A stretch of 64,000 bases of DNA from Lithobates sylvaticus. Taxonomy: Eukaryota; Chordata; Amphibia; Anura; Ranidae. The stretch's first letter is position 1. The number at the start of each line of letters is the position of its first letter. Location: the NCBI GenBank assembly GCA_028564925.1, contig CM053026.1, forward strand, positions 645,381,854-645,445,853, written 5' to 3'. Shown here in pieces: positions 21,700 to 34,178 of the stretch. The notes under the pieces are model-generated. The model was not told where the DNA came from. It ran no database searches and worked only from the letters and a program-made list of their open reading frames with translations. A program made the position numbers and the translations under genes.

Positions 21700-22067
21700 G
21701 GAAGCTAGTGACCAGGACAATGTTGCAGGCTTTACAGGCTCTGGTTACATTGGCACTGGTGTGGCTAGTGACAGTGGCGGCCCCTTCACATGGGGCGCAG
21801 AGTGCCGCCTCCCTAATCCATAAGAAGCATATGATTATAGCCTGAGGCTCTAACTGGATTAAAAAAGGGTGAGCTCGGGGGACGCTGACCCTGGGCTTGG
21901 GGGTGGGGAGTGCATTGTTTGCCGACCCCCCCCCAAAAAAAATATACCACCAGCTGTCACTGGCTAGCGATCAGGACAATGTTGCAGGCTTCATTGGCTC
22001 TGGTGCCTTCGGCACTCGTGTGTCTAGTGACCAGGACAATGTTGTGGGCTTCACTGGCTCTGGTGAC
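21700..22067. repeat. Satellite of about 60-bp units
   Basis: Units of the form GACCAGGACAATGTTGCAGG, then a GCTCTGGT stretch and a GTGTGGCTAGT stretch, recur at about 21712, 21970 and 22028. The array is interrupted by the hAT element at 21772-21962. Similar units occur at 26188-26395. Confidence 0.6.
21772..21962. mobile_element. Short hAT element with 8-bp target duplication
   Basis: It starts CAGTGGCGGCC and ends GCTGTCACTG. The flanking octamers GCTAGTGA (21764-21771) and GCTAGCGA (21963-21970) match at 7 of 8 positions. The element is 191 bp, non-coding, and sits inside a 60-bp satellite. Confidence 0.7.
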
Positions 22068-23600
22068 TAGGGATGGGCCCGGTGTTCGATTCGAACCCAT
22101 GTTCGAATCGAACATCGGTCGCTCGTCCGTTCGGCGAGCCCAGAACTATTTGGGCCGTTCGCATCAAATTCGTGTGATGCGAGCGGCCCGCAATGCACTG
22201 TGCCAGTCGCAGTGCATTGCTGGCTGATGATTGGCCAAGCATGCACTGTGACCCTGCATGCTTGGCCAATCATAGAGCCAGCGGCAAGGAGCGCCATAAT
22301 TGGCCACAGGCAGGATGCCTGTGGCCAATTATAGCTCAGGGGGTTTAGTACACGCCCCACAATATAAAAGGCCGCCGCGCCGGCGGCCTCGTATATTGTG
22401 TTCCAGCGTGTCAGCAATATGTGGCTGTGATCCATTCTGCAGTGCTGCTGACTGCTGACATTATCTGTGCTGTGATTCTGGGGATTAGTGTGTGCGTGCT
22501 GTTAGTACAGCATTGCAGTATCACATTAAAACACCTTCCTTCCTTTCTTCAACCTGTTGTGTCATCTAAGGCAGCCATCTGCGGCTAATGAATTGCCGAT
22601 TCCCGTAACACAGAGAACAGTCATTCATTGAAAGTCATTGATAAAAAAAAAGTCATTGATAAAAAAAAAAAAAAAAAGCGTGGGGGTCCCCCCAAATTCA
22701 ATTACCAGGCCCTTCAGGTCTGCTATGGATATTAAGGGGAACCCCGGACAAAAAAAAAAGAAAAAAAATGGCGTGGGGTCCCCCTCAAAATCCATACCAG
22801 ACCCTTGAGGTCTGGGATGGATTTTAAGGGGAACCCCAGCCAAAAATAAAATAAAAAAATGTCGTGGGGTCCCCTTCAAAATCCATACCAGACCCTTATC
22901 CGAGTACACAACCTGGCAGGCCGCAGGAAAAGAGGGGGGGACGAGAGCGCCCCCCCTCCCTCCTGAACCATACCAGGCCACATGCCCTCAACATTGGGAG
23001 GGTGCTTTGGGGTCCCCCCCAAAGCACCTTGTCCCCATGTTGATGAGGACAAGGGCCTCTTCCCCACAACCCTGGCCATTGGTTGTGGGGGTATGCGGGC
23101 GGGGGGCTTATCGGAATCTGGAAGCCCCCTTTAACAAGGGGACCCCCAGATCCCCCCCCCCCCCTGTGTGAAATGGTAAGGTGGTACAAAAGTATCCCTA
23201 CCATTTCACCAAAAAAGTGACAAAAATGGTAAAAATTACAGGAGATGGTCTTTGACAATTCCTTTCTTAAAATCTTCTTTCTTCTGGTCTTCCTTCTTCC
23301 TTTCTTCATCCTTCGGTTTCTTCATCTTCTCCTTCCGGCATCTTCTTCCATCTTCTTCTTCCATCTTCTTCTTCCTCCGATCCGCTTCTTCTTGCTCTGG
23401 TCTTCTCGTCCGGCATCTTCTTCCGTGGCGTCGGTGTCTCTTCTGGGCCGCTCCGTGCAATGGGAGGCTCCTGCTGTGTGAGGCTTCTCTGCGTCTGACA
23501 GGTCTTTTATAATGGAGGATGGGGCCACCTGGTGACCCCGCCCCCTCTGACGCACGGGGACGTCATGGGGAATTCCCTATGGCTTTCCCCATGACGTCAG
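22068..23600. repeat. Second copy of the 7-kb repeat family
   Basis: From 22560 to 23600 it matches, inverted, the right arm and body at 7170-8110. It ends CCCATGACGTCAGAGGG, at the point where the 7-kb copy turns into its mirror image. The outer 22068-22560 part differs from the 7-kb copy. It begins CTAGGGATGGGCCC and holds GTTCGATTCGAACC repeats. Single-armed, so not a palindrome. Confidence 0.6.
22373..22397 (+). promoter_or_regulatory. TATA box followed by a GC hairpin
   Basis: TATAAAAG at 22373-22380 is followed at once by GCCGCCGCGCCGGCGGC, a strong GC palindrome. This resembles a core promoter start inside the repeat, but no downstream coding frame supports it. Confidence 0.3.
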
Positions 23601-24956
23601 AGGGGGGATCAGGAACACTGTTATTGGCTGTACAGGAGCACTAGGGTTGATTTACTAAAACATCACACAGGGAACAGGCTCATGGAGAACGCCGAGCATT
23701 GTGGGAAATGTAGTGTCCATGACCTGACTTGTATTACTTCCTGTACACACAGGGCTGTCTGCACAACACAAATTACAGATGAAGCCATGAGGAGACAGGG
23801 AGGACATCTCTGAATATGTTTCATACACCTTCCTGAAGAAGTCACCATCCCTGCATCAAGAATTGTGTTGTTGGTTTTTAATGCATTATCCGCGATCACT
23901 AAATGTCTACTTTTGTGAAGATACAGTCTCCAAGCACATCTTTCGCCAGAGGTAGGACCCTGATGACAACAACCCCCTGGAGAAAAGGAGACCCCCAGCC
24001 CAGATGAGCGAGGACTGCCTGGATTACTACTCTTTACGCCTTTTACCCCTGCAGGGGTTGGGCGCTCCAGTGAGTGCAATCATATAGGGGGCAGTTGGCG
24101 GAAGGAGGGGAACACAGGATCACTACAGCTGTACTCATCTTTTGTCAAGAATATTTGTCTCACTATCTCGGGTCTGATATCAGACTAAAGTTTCTGTAGA
24201 CTACATATACTTTCTCCTGCGTGACTGTATAAACATTTATACGGTTTTCGCCTGTTTCACGGAGGACTTCTTTCTTCAATTAATCAATTTTTACTATGCC
24301 ATATATAATTTATCTAGCATTTTTTCTACTGATCTAATAATAAGACTGCATAAGACTTATATATCACATGTAGGGTATACACCTTAGAGTCATTTTTACT
24401 CCTTTCACCCCCACTCAGCGGGTGATATTACTGTTCGTTTGCTTTATTGGACATTTTTTTTACGCACAGATTTTTTCCGTGGCTCTTTAACGGATATTAT
24501 GAACATACAGTATTTGTGTATTATTTGTTCACTTTTATGATTGCATTTAGATATATTGAAGTTTTCCAGCTAATATGTTTACCGTATTTATTTATTGATG
24601 CACTTGCACTTTTCACCTTACCTCACCTTTTAATACGTTTTTTATTATTCACCACATATCACTATTGTATGCCAGCTGAACACCAGCCTTTGAGTATTTT
24701 CAATCTGTGATTTACATTGTGGTATAGATACTAACATCCACCACTGGCTCACTCTTTCTTCTATATACACACACTTGGTTGTTTGTGATCAAAATAGTCC
24801 AGATATTTCCGTATAATTTATACCCCCTTTTTTATATTCAGAACAGCGCCAACACCCCTTTTAGTGTTTTTTATTTTTACTAAAACTGGAGAGTGCAAAA
24901 TCAGATGTAGCTCTGTATAGAAACCAAACAGCTTCCAGGTTTAATTGTCAAAGCTT
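23601..24956. other. Unassigned AT-rich sequence
   Basis: No gene or RNA was recognised. A GGATCAGGAACACTGTTATTGG piece near 23608 resembles the satellite at 26188. From 24140 the sequence is AT-rich and pyrimidine-rich without clear repeat ends. Confidence 0.35.
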
Positions 24957-25020
24957 AATTGAACATAGTTACATAGTTAGTTAGGTTGAAAAAAGACACA
25001 AGTCCATCCAGTTCAACCAC

Positions 25021-25068
<48 letters not shown>

Positions 25069-26140
25069 TACATATACATATATATATATATATATATACA
25101 TACACATACATATCATACAATCCCATATACCCCATTCTATACCCACAGTTGATCCAGAGGAAGGCAAAAAAAAACCCAGCAGAGCATTCTCCAATTTGCT
25201 AAAGCAGGGGAAAAAAATTCCTTCCTGATCCCCCGAGAGGCAATCGGATTTTCCCTGGATCAACTTTATCTATAAATGTCAGTACCCAGTTATATTATGT
25301 ACATTTAGGAAAGTATCCAGGCCTTTCTTAAAGCAATCTACTGAGCTGGCTAGAACCACCTCTGGAGGGAGTCTATTCCACATTTTCACAGCTCTTACTG
25401 TGAAGAAACCTTTCCTTATTTGGAGATAAAATCTCTTCTCCTCTAGACGTAAAGAGTGCCCCCTTGTCCTCTTTGTTGACCGTAAAGTGAATAACTCAAC
25501 ACCAAGTTCACTATATGGACCCCTTATATATTTATACATGTTGATCATATCCCCCCTTAATCTCCTCTTATCAAGGGTGAATACATTCAGTTCCTCTAAT
25601 CTTTCCTCATAGCGGAGCTCCTCCATGCCTCTTATCAGTTTGGTTGCCCTTCTCTGCACTTTCTCCAGTTCCCCAATATCCTTTTTGAGAACTGGTGCCC
25701 AAAACTGAACTGCATATTCCAGATGAGGTCTTACTAATGATTTGAACAGGGGCAAAATTATATCTCTCTCTCTGGAGTCCATACCTCTCTTAATACAAGA
25801 AAGGACTTTGCTCGCTTTGGAAACCGCAGCTTGGCATTGCATGCTATTATTGAGTTTATGATCTACCAAAACCCCCAGATCCTTCTCCACTACGGATTCC
25901 CCAGTTGTACTCCCCCTAGTATGTATGATGCATGCATATTCTTAGCCCCCAAGTGCATAACTTTACATTTATCAACATTAAACCTCATCTGCCACATAGT
26001 CGCCCAATTTGACAGAGCATTGAGGTCAGCTTGTAAATTGGAGACCTCCTGTAAGGACGTTATTCCACTGCATAGCTTGGTGTCATCTGCAAAGCTGAAG
26101 TTAGAAGCTGACTGGCTACCACGCATAGCTGCACCAGATT
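24957..26140 (-). pseudogene. CR1-type LINE, 3' part
   Basis: On minus the frame holds the reverse transcriptase motif FADDTKLCSG near 26090. A second piece (25279-25890) follows, containing EKDLGVLVDHKLN, LVRPHLEYAVQFWAP and VQRRATKLIRGME, the usual C-terminal region of CR1 and related LINEs. The element is truncated at its 5' end, as CR1 copies usually are. The endonuclease and first half of the RT are absent. The 3' tail reads GTTGAACTGGATGGACTTG and ends ACTATGTAACTATG. Confidence 0.8.
25036..25103. repeat. TA/CATA microsatellite
   Basis: A tandem TATATA run with interspersed CATA units next to an A run, inside the 3' end of the CR1 copy. Confidence 0.8.
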
Positions 26141-26187
26141 CTGAGTGTTCCAGTTTAAGTAAATCAGCACCACTGCTGCTCGCTTAC

Positions 26188-26395
26188 ACTTGTCTGGTGA
26201 CACTGGCACTAGTGTGGTGGTGATCAGGGACACTGTTGCTGGCTGCACTGGATTGGCAACACCAACATGTATATGGTGGGGATCAGGAACACTATTGCTG
26301 GCTTACACTGGCCTGGTGACACTGACACTGGCACTGGTGTGGCAGTGATCAGGAACACTGATGCTAGGTTACACTGGTCTGGTTATACTGAGAAT
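26188..26395. repeat. Three units of a 60-66 bp satellite
   Basis: Three tandem units contain CTGGTGACACTGGCACT, a GTGTGG stretch, GATCAGGAACACT and TTGCTGGCT. The unit resembles the array at 21700-22067. Confidence 0.6.
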
Positions 26396-27780
26396 AGTGT
26401 AACAGCTAATTTTTTTTTCTTCCAAAGGAACGAGGCATGCTGCAAACAAAAGACTGCTCTAAGAACAGATGGTCAGTACCAATATACCTCCTACATATAT
26501 ATATATATATATATATAACACCACCCCTGAAGCAAAAGCTAATTTTCTTGGGGAAAAACCTGCGGCAAAAAAGTTTGTTCAGCACAGGAGAGCAGCAAAG
26601 ACAAGAAAAATGTCAACGACTCCAGCCAATTTTTAAATACATTCAGTTGCCATGGTGCTATGCTGGGCTTCTGGTGTGTCCCTGCACCTTTAGGGCTCAT
26701 TTATACTTGCGGTTGGGGGGTGATGAAAACACGTGCTTGAGCTGTGATTTTAGCCCCCCCCCCCAACCACTTCCCCTTAGGCTGCAAAGGTAAAGGTCAC
26801 ACATGTCAGAGCAACAATGCTTTGCAGCTGTGGCAATAATTAAACCCCTTGTTGTGTTTGGAGGGCAATATTACCAGCTGAAAGCTACCCATTCATGTGA
26901 ATTGGGCTGCTCTGCAACTACATGCAATTTGTGACATGGTGGTGTGGGCTTTTAGGGGTTTAGAAAAGCCTCCTCATTGTCAATTGTCCCCTGAAGAGTG
27001 ATTGACCATGGATCGATCTTCAGAGCGCTAACACTAATGTAAAGAATTGGCTTCTCCAGACATACCTGGCCTCAATTTATTCACTGTATACGGTATGTTT
27101 CAAGATGGTGGTTTTCATAGACCAGCATTGGGGGCCTTGACAAGGCAGTGTGGCTTCTTCATGCTATATTTGCAAACGTATGCAACTAAAACCTAAAACC
27201 TCTGTCTTAAATGCAAATTGTTAAACAGTGTAATTTTTGTTTTTGCCAGCTGGTAGTTGGTAAGTGTCCTGGGAAACTTTTATGTATCATGTTTGTTCTG
27301 TAGAAAAAAAACGTCCCACGCGCACCTTACTTTAAAAAAAGCGATTTACAAATTGATTGGAACAGTTGCCGTTTTTGTTATGCAAAGAGGTTGAGTGACC
27401 AAAGAGCTAGCAATCAGAATGAAAGCACGGTTTGTCAGCCTTCCCTATCCTTTCTACAACAGCTTCAAATTCACTGACACTTTTATATAATGAGCGGGTA
27501 AGCTTATCAAAAAAGGTCTGCACATCAATTCTTGAGCCCACAGGATTGGCCTAAAACCTACAGTAGTGGTAAACCTTAACCCAATCCTTAGCTTTCTTGT
27601 TTTTAGAATTGCCCGTGATTCTTTCTTTGGAATTAAACTCTGTAACCACCAGGAAAAAAGATACATTGTCTACATTGGACCAACTGACCAACCAGAATGG
27701 AAAACAGTGGGATGGAAATAATGAGAGGTACAAAACTGTGATAAAGTAGTGTGATGGGTGAAAGCTGCCTGGAAAAGTTA
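26396..27780. other. Unassigned sequence
   Basis: No gene was recognised. A TA run lies at 26496-26517. The segment from about 26694 begins AGGGCTCATTTATACTTGCGG, a MITE-like start, but no matching right end was found. 27240-27780 appears to be single-copy. Confidence 0.35.
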
Positions 27781-28839
27781 TGTAGCACACCCCACGTAGG
27801 AGCTGCAGATGAACAGGAATTCCCCACACCTGCACAACCAGGCACACCGAATCTTCACTGGCACACAGAGTCAGAAAACAGTCCGTAGCTGTATTTTTGT
27901 TGTTTTATTAGGGGGGTAATAACTTGGATGGGGATAGGAAGGTTATGGGATGCCCACTTGACTGTAGAGAGAACTTCAGGGACAAACTTCCTATGTACAA
28001 CTTCTTCCACGTCTTCCTCCTGCACACACTTGCTCTACTTTACACAGCTTCTGCTGGTTTCCTCCTGAGGGAACTTGACAGGCTCCTTTTCAGTTCAGTA
28101 ACAGCTCATTTCAGGCAGGAACTCAGTCCCTTAACAATAGCACATGTGAAGTGATGCAGCGTGTAAACCTCCCTTCTGCTTTCTTTGTGGCTACTGATCC
28201 CAGCACCACCTCTTCAGGCAATGCCAGCCCACCTGGTTGCAACTGCCTCTTTCACCAGCCCTCCTAGCTGCCTCTCTAAACCAGCCCACCTGGCTGACTC
28301 TCTGGAAATCTCTCCAGAGAAAGGTAAAAGACTTAAGTCCACTACTGTCTTTAAGGGAGACTAGCTACATGTGGCAGTAACCCCCTCTCTGTTAGTCCCC
28401 ACCAGTGTTGAATTACTAACTCTGTCCTCTCTTTGTTCACGTGCCTCCAGAAAAGCTTCCTCCCTTGTGTCTTTGGCAGGATCCTTCCAGCACCCAAGGC
28501 AGGGCACCCCCCAGACTAGGGGGTACTCTTCAGGACCACCAACAGCCTTAACACTGTATCTCCATCTTCCACTCGACTGCCCCTGTTGATCTGGCCCATC
28601 TATATTATGGGGTTGTCTCCTGCCAGCCCACTTCTAGGGTTGGCTGAGGCCCTGAAAATATTCATAGCAGCCCCTCCTAGCCCCCATCCTCTAGTTTTGA
28701 AGGTTCTCCGACCTTCCAGATACCGGGGGAGGCACCAGAGAGGTGCCAAGATGCCAATTTAGTGACTCAGGTTTTTCTGGGCCAGAATATAGTTTACCTA
28801 CTCTACCAATACTAGTAGCACACACTAGAGGGTGCTACA
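27781..28839 (-). mobile_element. Probable solo LTR fossil
   Basis: On minus the unit runs from TGTAGCACCCTCTAGTG to GGGTGTGCTACA, that is TG...CA with matching 8-bp ends TGTAGCAC and GTGCTACA. AATAAA lies about 130 bases before the 3' edge, as in an LTR R region. No internal genes are next to it. The flanking pentamers differ, so the target duplication is decayed or the edges are off. A related fragment is at 4080-4250. Confidence 0.5.
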
Positions 28840-28970
28840 GGTTTTTAGTGTTTACTTTTTAAGGATTATTACTTCTATATAAAGTTATTACAAAGCAGTG
28901 AGGACAACGGCTTGTCATGATTTGTTCAGTGAAGGGTGCCTGTATACCCATTTGGGAGATTTCCCCTTAA

Positions 28971-29125
28971 AGTGATACTAAAGTCTTGTTTTTTTTTTCT
29001 TTAAAAAAACAAACATATTATACTTACATGCTCTGTGCAGTGGTTTTGCACAGAGCAGCCCAGATCCTCCTCTTCTCAGGTCCCTCTTCGGTGCTCCTGG
29101 CCCCTCCCTCCCACTAAGTGTCCCC
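28971..29125. repeat. MITE fragment starting TAAAGTGATACTAAAGTC
   Basis: It has the look of the TTAA MITE group (TACTAAAGTC then a T run then AAACAAACATATTATACTTAC). It is cut by the Tc1 remnant at 29126, and no right end was found. Confidence 0.35.
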
Positions 29126-29672
29126 ACAGCAAGCAGCACGTGCATTCAACTTCTTTGGTTGACCATGGCGAGACCTGTTCTGAGTGGAACCTGTCCTGTT
29201 AAACCACTGTATGGTCTTAGCCACCATGCGGCAGTTCAGTTTCAGGGACTTGGCAAACTTTTTATAGCCTAGGCCATCTTTATGTAGAGCAAAAACATTT
29301 TTTTCAGATCCTCAGAGAGTTCTTTGAGTGAGAGCGAGAATACCAAATTTAACACACTTGCTCCCCATTCACACCTGAGATCTTGTAACATTAACAAGTC
29401 ACAGAACACCGGGGGAGGGAAGATGGCCAATTGGGCCGAATTTGGACATTTTCACTTAGGGGTGTACTCACTTTTGTTGCCAGTGGTTTAGACATTAATG
29501 GCTGTGTGTTGCGTTGTTTTGAGGTGACAGCAAATTTACACTGTTATACAAGCTGTACACTCACTACTTTACATTGTAGCAAAGTGTCATTTCTTCAGTG
29601 TTGTCACATTAAAAGATATAACAAAATAGTTACAAAAATGTGAGGGGTGTACTTACTTTTGTGAGAAACTGT
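29126..29672 (-). pseudogene. Tc1-like transposon, 5' part
   Basis: The right edge ACAGTTTCTCACAAAAGTAAG is a Tc1-style inverted repeat, with a second direct copy GGGGTGTACTCACTTTTGTTG near 29460, as in long-TIR Tc1 families. On minus the sequence continues into the N-terminal helix-turn-helix region, with frames around DGLGYKKF and NRTGSTQNRSRHGQPKKLNA interrupted. The catalytic half is missing. Confidence 0.6.
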
Positions 29673-32169
29673 ATATGTAAAGGTATAGGGAAACTCTGTC
29701 TTACCTTGTCCACATTGCTGGTCTTGTCTAGGGTCCAGGCTTCGTCTGTCATGGTGGGCATGCCCCCTGAAGTGGTTTTCAGAGTCTGGGTGCTATGGGA
29801 ATAGGCCACAGCCCTGGACCTGTATAGCAGTCTATGGCTAGCACCACATGCCAAGGTGAGCGCCTAAAGCAGGATAAAGCAGCTGAAGCAGACTTTACAG
29901 GATAGCCCCATTACTGTGGGTTCTGGGTACAATTCCCACAGTATATACTGAGGATAACCAATCTGGAGACAGCTTATGAGCCATAAGGCAATAAGCAGTC
30001 AGATCTTGATAGAAGCGTCAGTCGAAGGATGGAAGGAAATCTGGAGAAGAACAGAAATTCTTCCCCCATAGGAGAAGAGGTCCAACACCTAAAGACACTA
30101 GTGAAAAACTGGATAGTGGCTATATGCTTTTGCCAGTGTTCAATCACCTGAAGGTAGCAGCATATAACCCATAGGCTAAGAATCAAATCCTGAGTTCTGT
30201 ACTGTACGATTAAGATAATTTATTTGTGCGATAATAACTGTTTATCAAGCTATTGCCAGAACTTGTTTCCTGAACATAGGCCTCTATATAGCAAACTGCT
30301 CCAGACCGTATAACAACTAGATCTGTATCCCTGCAGTCTATTTGCATACTTTCCAATATTGCTTATTCATTCCCCACATGATGCGACCGTTGTTATAGTT
30401 CTCTTTCTTATTGGAACTTCTTTGGTTAATGCAGACTGAAAAGTACTATGTTTATTGACATACTGAAGTTAAACACCACACGACTGAATTAAAATACCTT
30501 CCGGAATCAAGTGTTCATGTTAATGACCACAATATCTCTCCATCAAAGAGATATTCACTTGCCTATACTACTTTTACAGCATTTTTGTCCCGTGTGTGTC
30601 ACTTAAACTACAATACTCTATGTCAACATTCCCCAATCAAAGAATGAGCTTGTCAAGTGTGTGCATTCTCACAGGCTGCGGTATCTGAATGAACTTGTCA
30701 AACGAAAGCAGTCTGTCTTCCAAATATGACATGCTATCCTAGTGCCACTGTTACAAGACACCAAGGCCAGTTAAGGATCGCTTGGCCCACCTAGTCTGTC
30801 CATTTCTCTTCACAAATGTAGTGTTCAGTTGCCGTAAAAACATTTGCGGAATTGCGACTTGTGGCGATTATAAAGTTGGCTGCAATGTAAATAAAAAATA
30901 ATGCGGAGGGTCAGCATTTTAAAATAACTTTTATAAAACAAAAAAGATGGCCAATTTAAATTTTTGTAGACTTAGCCATATATTGTATTTTCAAACTAAG
31001 GAAACTTCTGTGCCAAGATCTAAAGTAGACCATTTGACTTAGACATTCCAACAATGCACATAATTTGAAACAACACATGGTCTGATCTGCATCATTAGGT
31101 GTGTGATTGACATTATTGTCAATAAAATAGGTTCTTCTACCTAATAAATATAAGGGTGGCCATACCATTTCCATTAATACCTATACTGAGATAAATTTGG
31201 TGATTGTTGCTGCTGGATTCCTTCTAAAATGCTATTTGCTTGGCTGTCTCTGGCCTTAATACTTTTGGAGACACAGACCCAGAACCAGCATGAAGATCAC
31301 AAAAGTCAAAGCGATATCAATACTCTTAATCAGAATACTAGTTCTGGGTCACTGACTCCTCCAGTTTGGGTTTGAATCTATCTTAGAGCCATTCGGTAGG
31401 TTGGCATCATCTACTTAGTTCTGGCGTATGCCTTTCCCGAATAAAGTATAAATCAGGGTAGAAAAGAAAATCTAATTTATGAAGAATTGTATACAAATGT
31501 ATTCACATACCTACATGTTATCTATTCCATAGGTCACTTTTAAGAACTAGATTCCCTGGGCCAAAAGTTGATAATGGATCAGAACCAAGGTGTTGCTATA
31601 GTGACTCCTCGGTTAAATGCTGCCTATTCAGCAGCTTCCTGTGTTACTGTCACAATATACAGTAGACCCCTCCAGCAAGGTTGCTCCCATCCCTTGACCA
31701 CAAATCCACCGAGTAAAATAAGGCATGTCTTGATGCTTGCCACACATTACATGCCTGTAACGTGTAAGCTCCATTGATGATCCCTTCCCTCAGGTGGCGT
31801 TACTTTTTATGTAGAAATAACCTCAAGGGATTATGGAGTTTTATTAACAAAAAAGTAATTTAATAATAAAAAAGAGGCTTCTTTGTTCTTTGTTGATCTT
31901 TTTTTATCAACTTTTTGTTTCCAACTTGGAAATGAAATAAATACAAATAAATGATCACAAATTAAAATGTCACGTTTACTCTTACTCTATATTTAGTATT
32001 ATAATAAACACCCCATATATTTTTTAGTTGGTACGTCAGATCTTACAATAGTCTTTTGGTACTTTTCTAACTCCAAACCCAAATTTAGCATGATTACTCC
32101 CAAAAAGCTAGTAACATCTAGTTTTTTTTTCATGTCTAACAAATAAAAAAAATAAAAAAGGCCATTTTA
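29673..32169. other. Unassigned, mostly single-copy sequence
   Basis: No gene, RNA or element ends were recognised. Around 31190-31440, ATTGTTGCTGCTGGATTCC and GCTATTTGCTTGGCTGTC may be part of a diverged interspersed repeat. Base composition is AT-rich and open frames are short. Confidence 0.4.
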
Positions 32170-33550
32170 TTAACCGCCAACATGCCAACTTCTTCCCACC
32201 CGGCCACTGCCTATAAACGGCCAACGCGATCCCAATGCGCTCGTGTCCCCCTGACACGGCACATCTCCAATCGGCAGGAGGGCTCTGTGATTGGCCCTCC
32301 TGACCACATGATGGCTGTGTCCAATGATAGCCATCATGTAATGTAAACAGAGAGCCATTGCCAGGCGATTGGCTCTTCTTCTCTTCACACGGAGCCTGTC
32401 AGTGAGGAGAAGGCAAAACAGATCTGTGCTTGTGTAATGTGTAATTTATGCCTTTAGAATGCCTGATCGTGCTTCTTGAATGTTGGGCCTCTGTATGTGG
32501 CCAGGCTGTGTAAAAGTCCCACATATGGTATCACCATACTCAGGAGGAGTATCAGAATGTATTTTGGGGTGTAATTTTTGCTATGTACATGCTGTGTGAT
32601 ATCTTATAAATTGTCAACTTTGTGTAAAAAAAAAAAAAATAAGTTTTCATTTTCTTTCCACATTTTCAAAAAACTTGTGGAAAAAAATCACACGTTTAAA
32701 AGACTCATTATGCCTCACTGAATATACATTGGGGTGTTTGCTTTCCAAAATGGGGTCATTTTGTGGGTGTTTCTATTGTCCTGGTGCTCCAGGGCCTTCA
32801 AAAAAGTGATAGGTACTCGAAAGCGAAATGTGTAATTTATGCTCCTAGAACACTTGATGGTGCTCCCTGCATGTTGGGCCTATGTATGTAGCCAGACTGT
32901 GGAAAAGTCTCATACATGTGGTACTGCCACACTCAGGAGGAGTAGCAGAATATATTTTGGGGTGTAATTGTAAGTTTACGTATGCCATGTGTGAGAAATG
33001 ACTTGTTAATTTGACAATTTTTTGGAGAAATTTTTTTTTTAATTTTTCAAAAAGGGGTCATTTGGGGGGTATTTGTACTGTCCTGACATTTTAGGACCTC
33101 AAGAAATTAGATAGGCAGTCAGTACATCAGGATTGATCAATTTTCAGTGATACGTAGCATAGCTTGTAGACTCTATAACTTTCACACAAACCAATCATGT
33201 ACTCCTCAGGATTTTCTTTTTACCAAAGACATGTAAAAGAATACATTCTGGCCTAAATTTATGACAAAATTCGATTTTATTGGATTTCTTTTAAAACAGA
33301 AAGTAGAAAATATATATTTTTTTTCAAAAATGTTGCTATCTTTTCGCTTACATTGCAAAAAATAAAAAACCCAGTGGTGAATAAATACCACCAAAAGAAA
33401 GCTCTATTTGTGTGAACAAAATGATAACAATTTTATTTGGGTACAGTATAGCATGACTGAGTAATTGTCATTCAAAGTGCGAGAGCACAGAAAGCTGAAA
33501 ATTGGTCTGAGAAGGAAGGGGGTGAAAGTGCCCAGTTTTGAGGTGGTTAA
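32170..33550. mobile_element. TTAA element related to 12827-14856
   Basis: It starts TTAACCGCCAACATGCC and ends GCCCAGTTTTGAGGTGGTTAA. The right 500 bases parallel the 14-kb element, with shared blocks such as AAAACCCAGTGGTGA and GCATGACTGAGTAATTGTCA. The CAGTGCCA minisatellite is absent. An internal duplication of a TGTGTAATTTATGC and GTTGGGCCT block occurs at about 32437 and 32828. Confidence 0.6.
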
Positions 33551-34178
33551 AGATCTAAAATCGTTAACATCAGCCTACAAATTATACTGACTAGAAGGAT
33601 GCACCTGAAACCCGCCCTAAGGTTCACCCCTCCGCACTTAATTGGATGTGTGCTCTTAAAAATATATATAATGGATAAAATCGCTATAAATACAAGCAGC
33701 TGCTTAAAATTACAGAATATGAGAATATGGCAATAATCTAAAACCAGTCCTTTTGTAATAAAAAAGTCTATGCGAATATTGCAGCGGCGCTAGTGTCCTT
33801 ATTTCACAGAGGACTTGCGGTAAAAATACACATGAATCCACGAACAATAATAATCTGGTAAATGGAGCACAGTAGTCCCTTGTGTGAAAATAGTAGAAAA
33901 GCTTCCACCGATTGTTATCCAAAAGTTATCTTAAAAGTTTTTGTATATTTTTTTACCTTGGTGGATGCACATCGCTCCCCCGCTAGCTCTAAGACTGAGA
34001 ACCGAGCGATCAAACACTGCTAATCAATCAGTGCTCCATGAGGAGAGAGCTGGTGACTGTCACCGCTCTGTGCTCTGCCCCTCTTGCGCTCACTGGAGTT
34101 ACATGAGTGCAGAATGAACTGCACTCCTGTAATCCACAGGAGAAGTACAGCCAAACGAGCTGTATTTCTACTTTAAAG
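33551..34178. repeat. Diverged TTAA-group fragment and flank
   Basis: From 33934 to 34178 it matches the family at 5673-5998 (CTCTAAGACTGAGAACCGAG, then a GTGACTGTCACCGC stretch, ending CTACTTTAAAG). The part before 33934 is unassigned. Confidence 0.45.

Noticed and set aside
24986-25263. Tyr/Ile-rich frames on both strands
   Set aside because: They arise from a TA/CATA microsatellite in the CR1 tail.
29974-30186. A 70-codon minus-strand frame
   Set aside because: No family resemblance, no splice context, and a length expected by chance in this composition.
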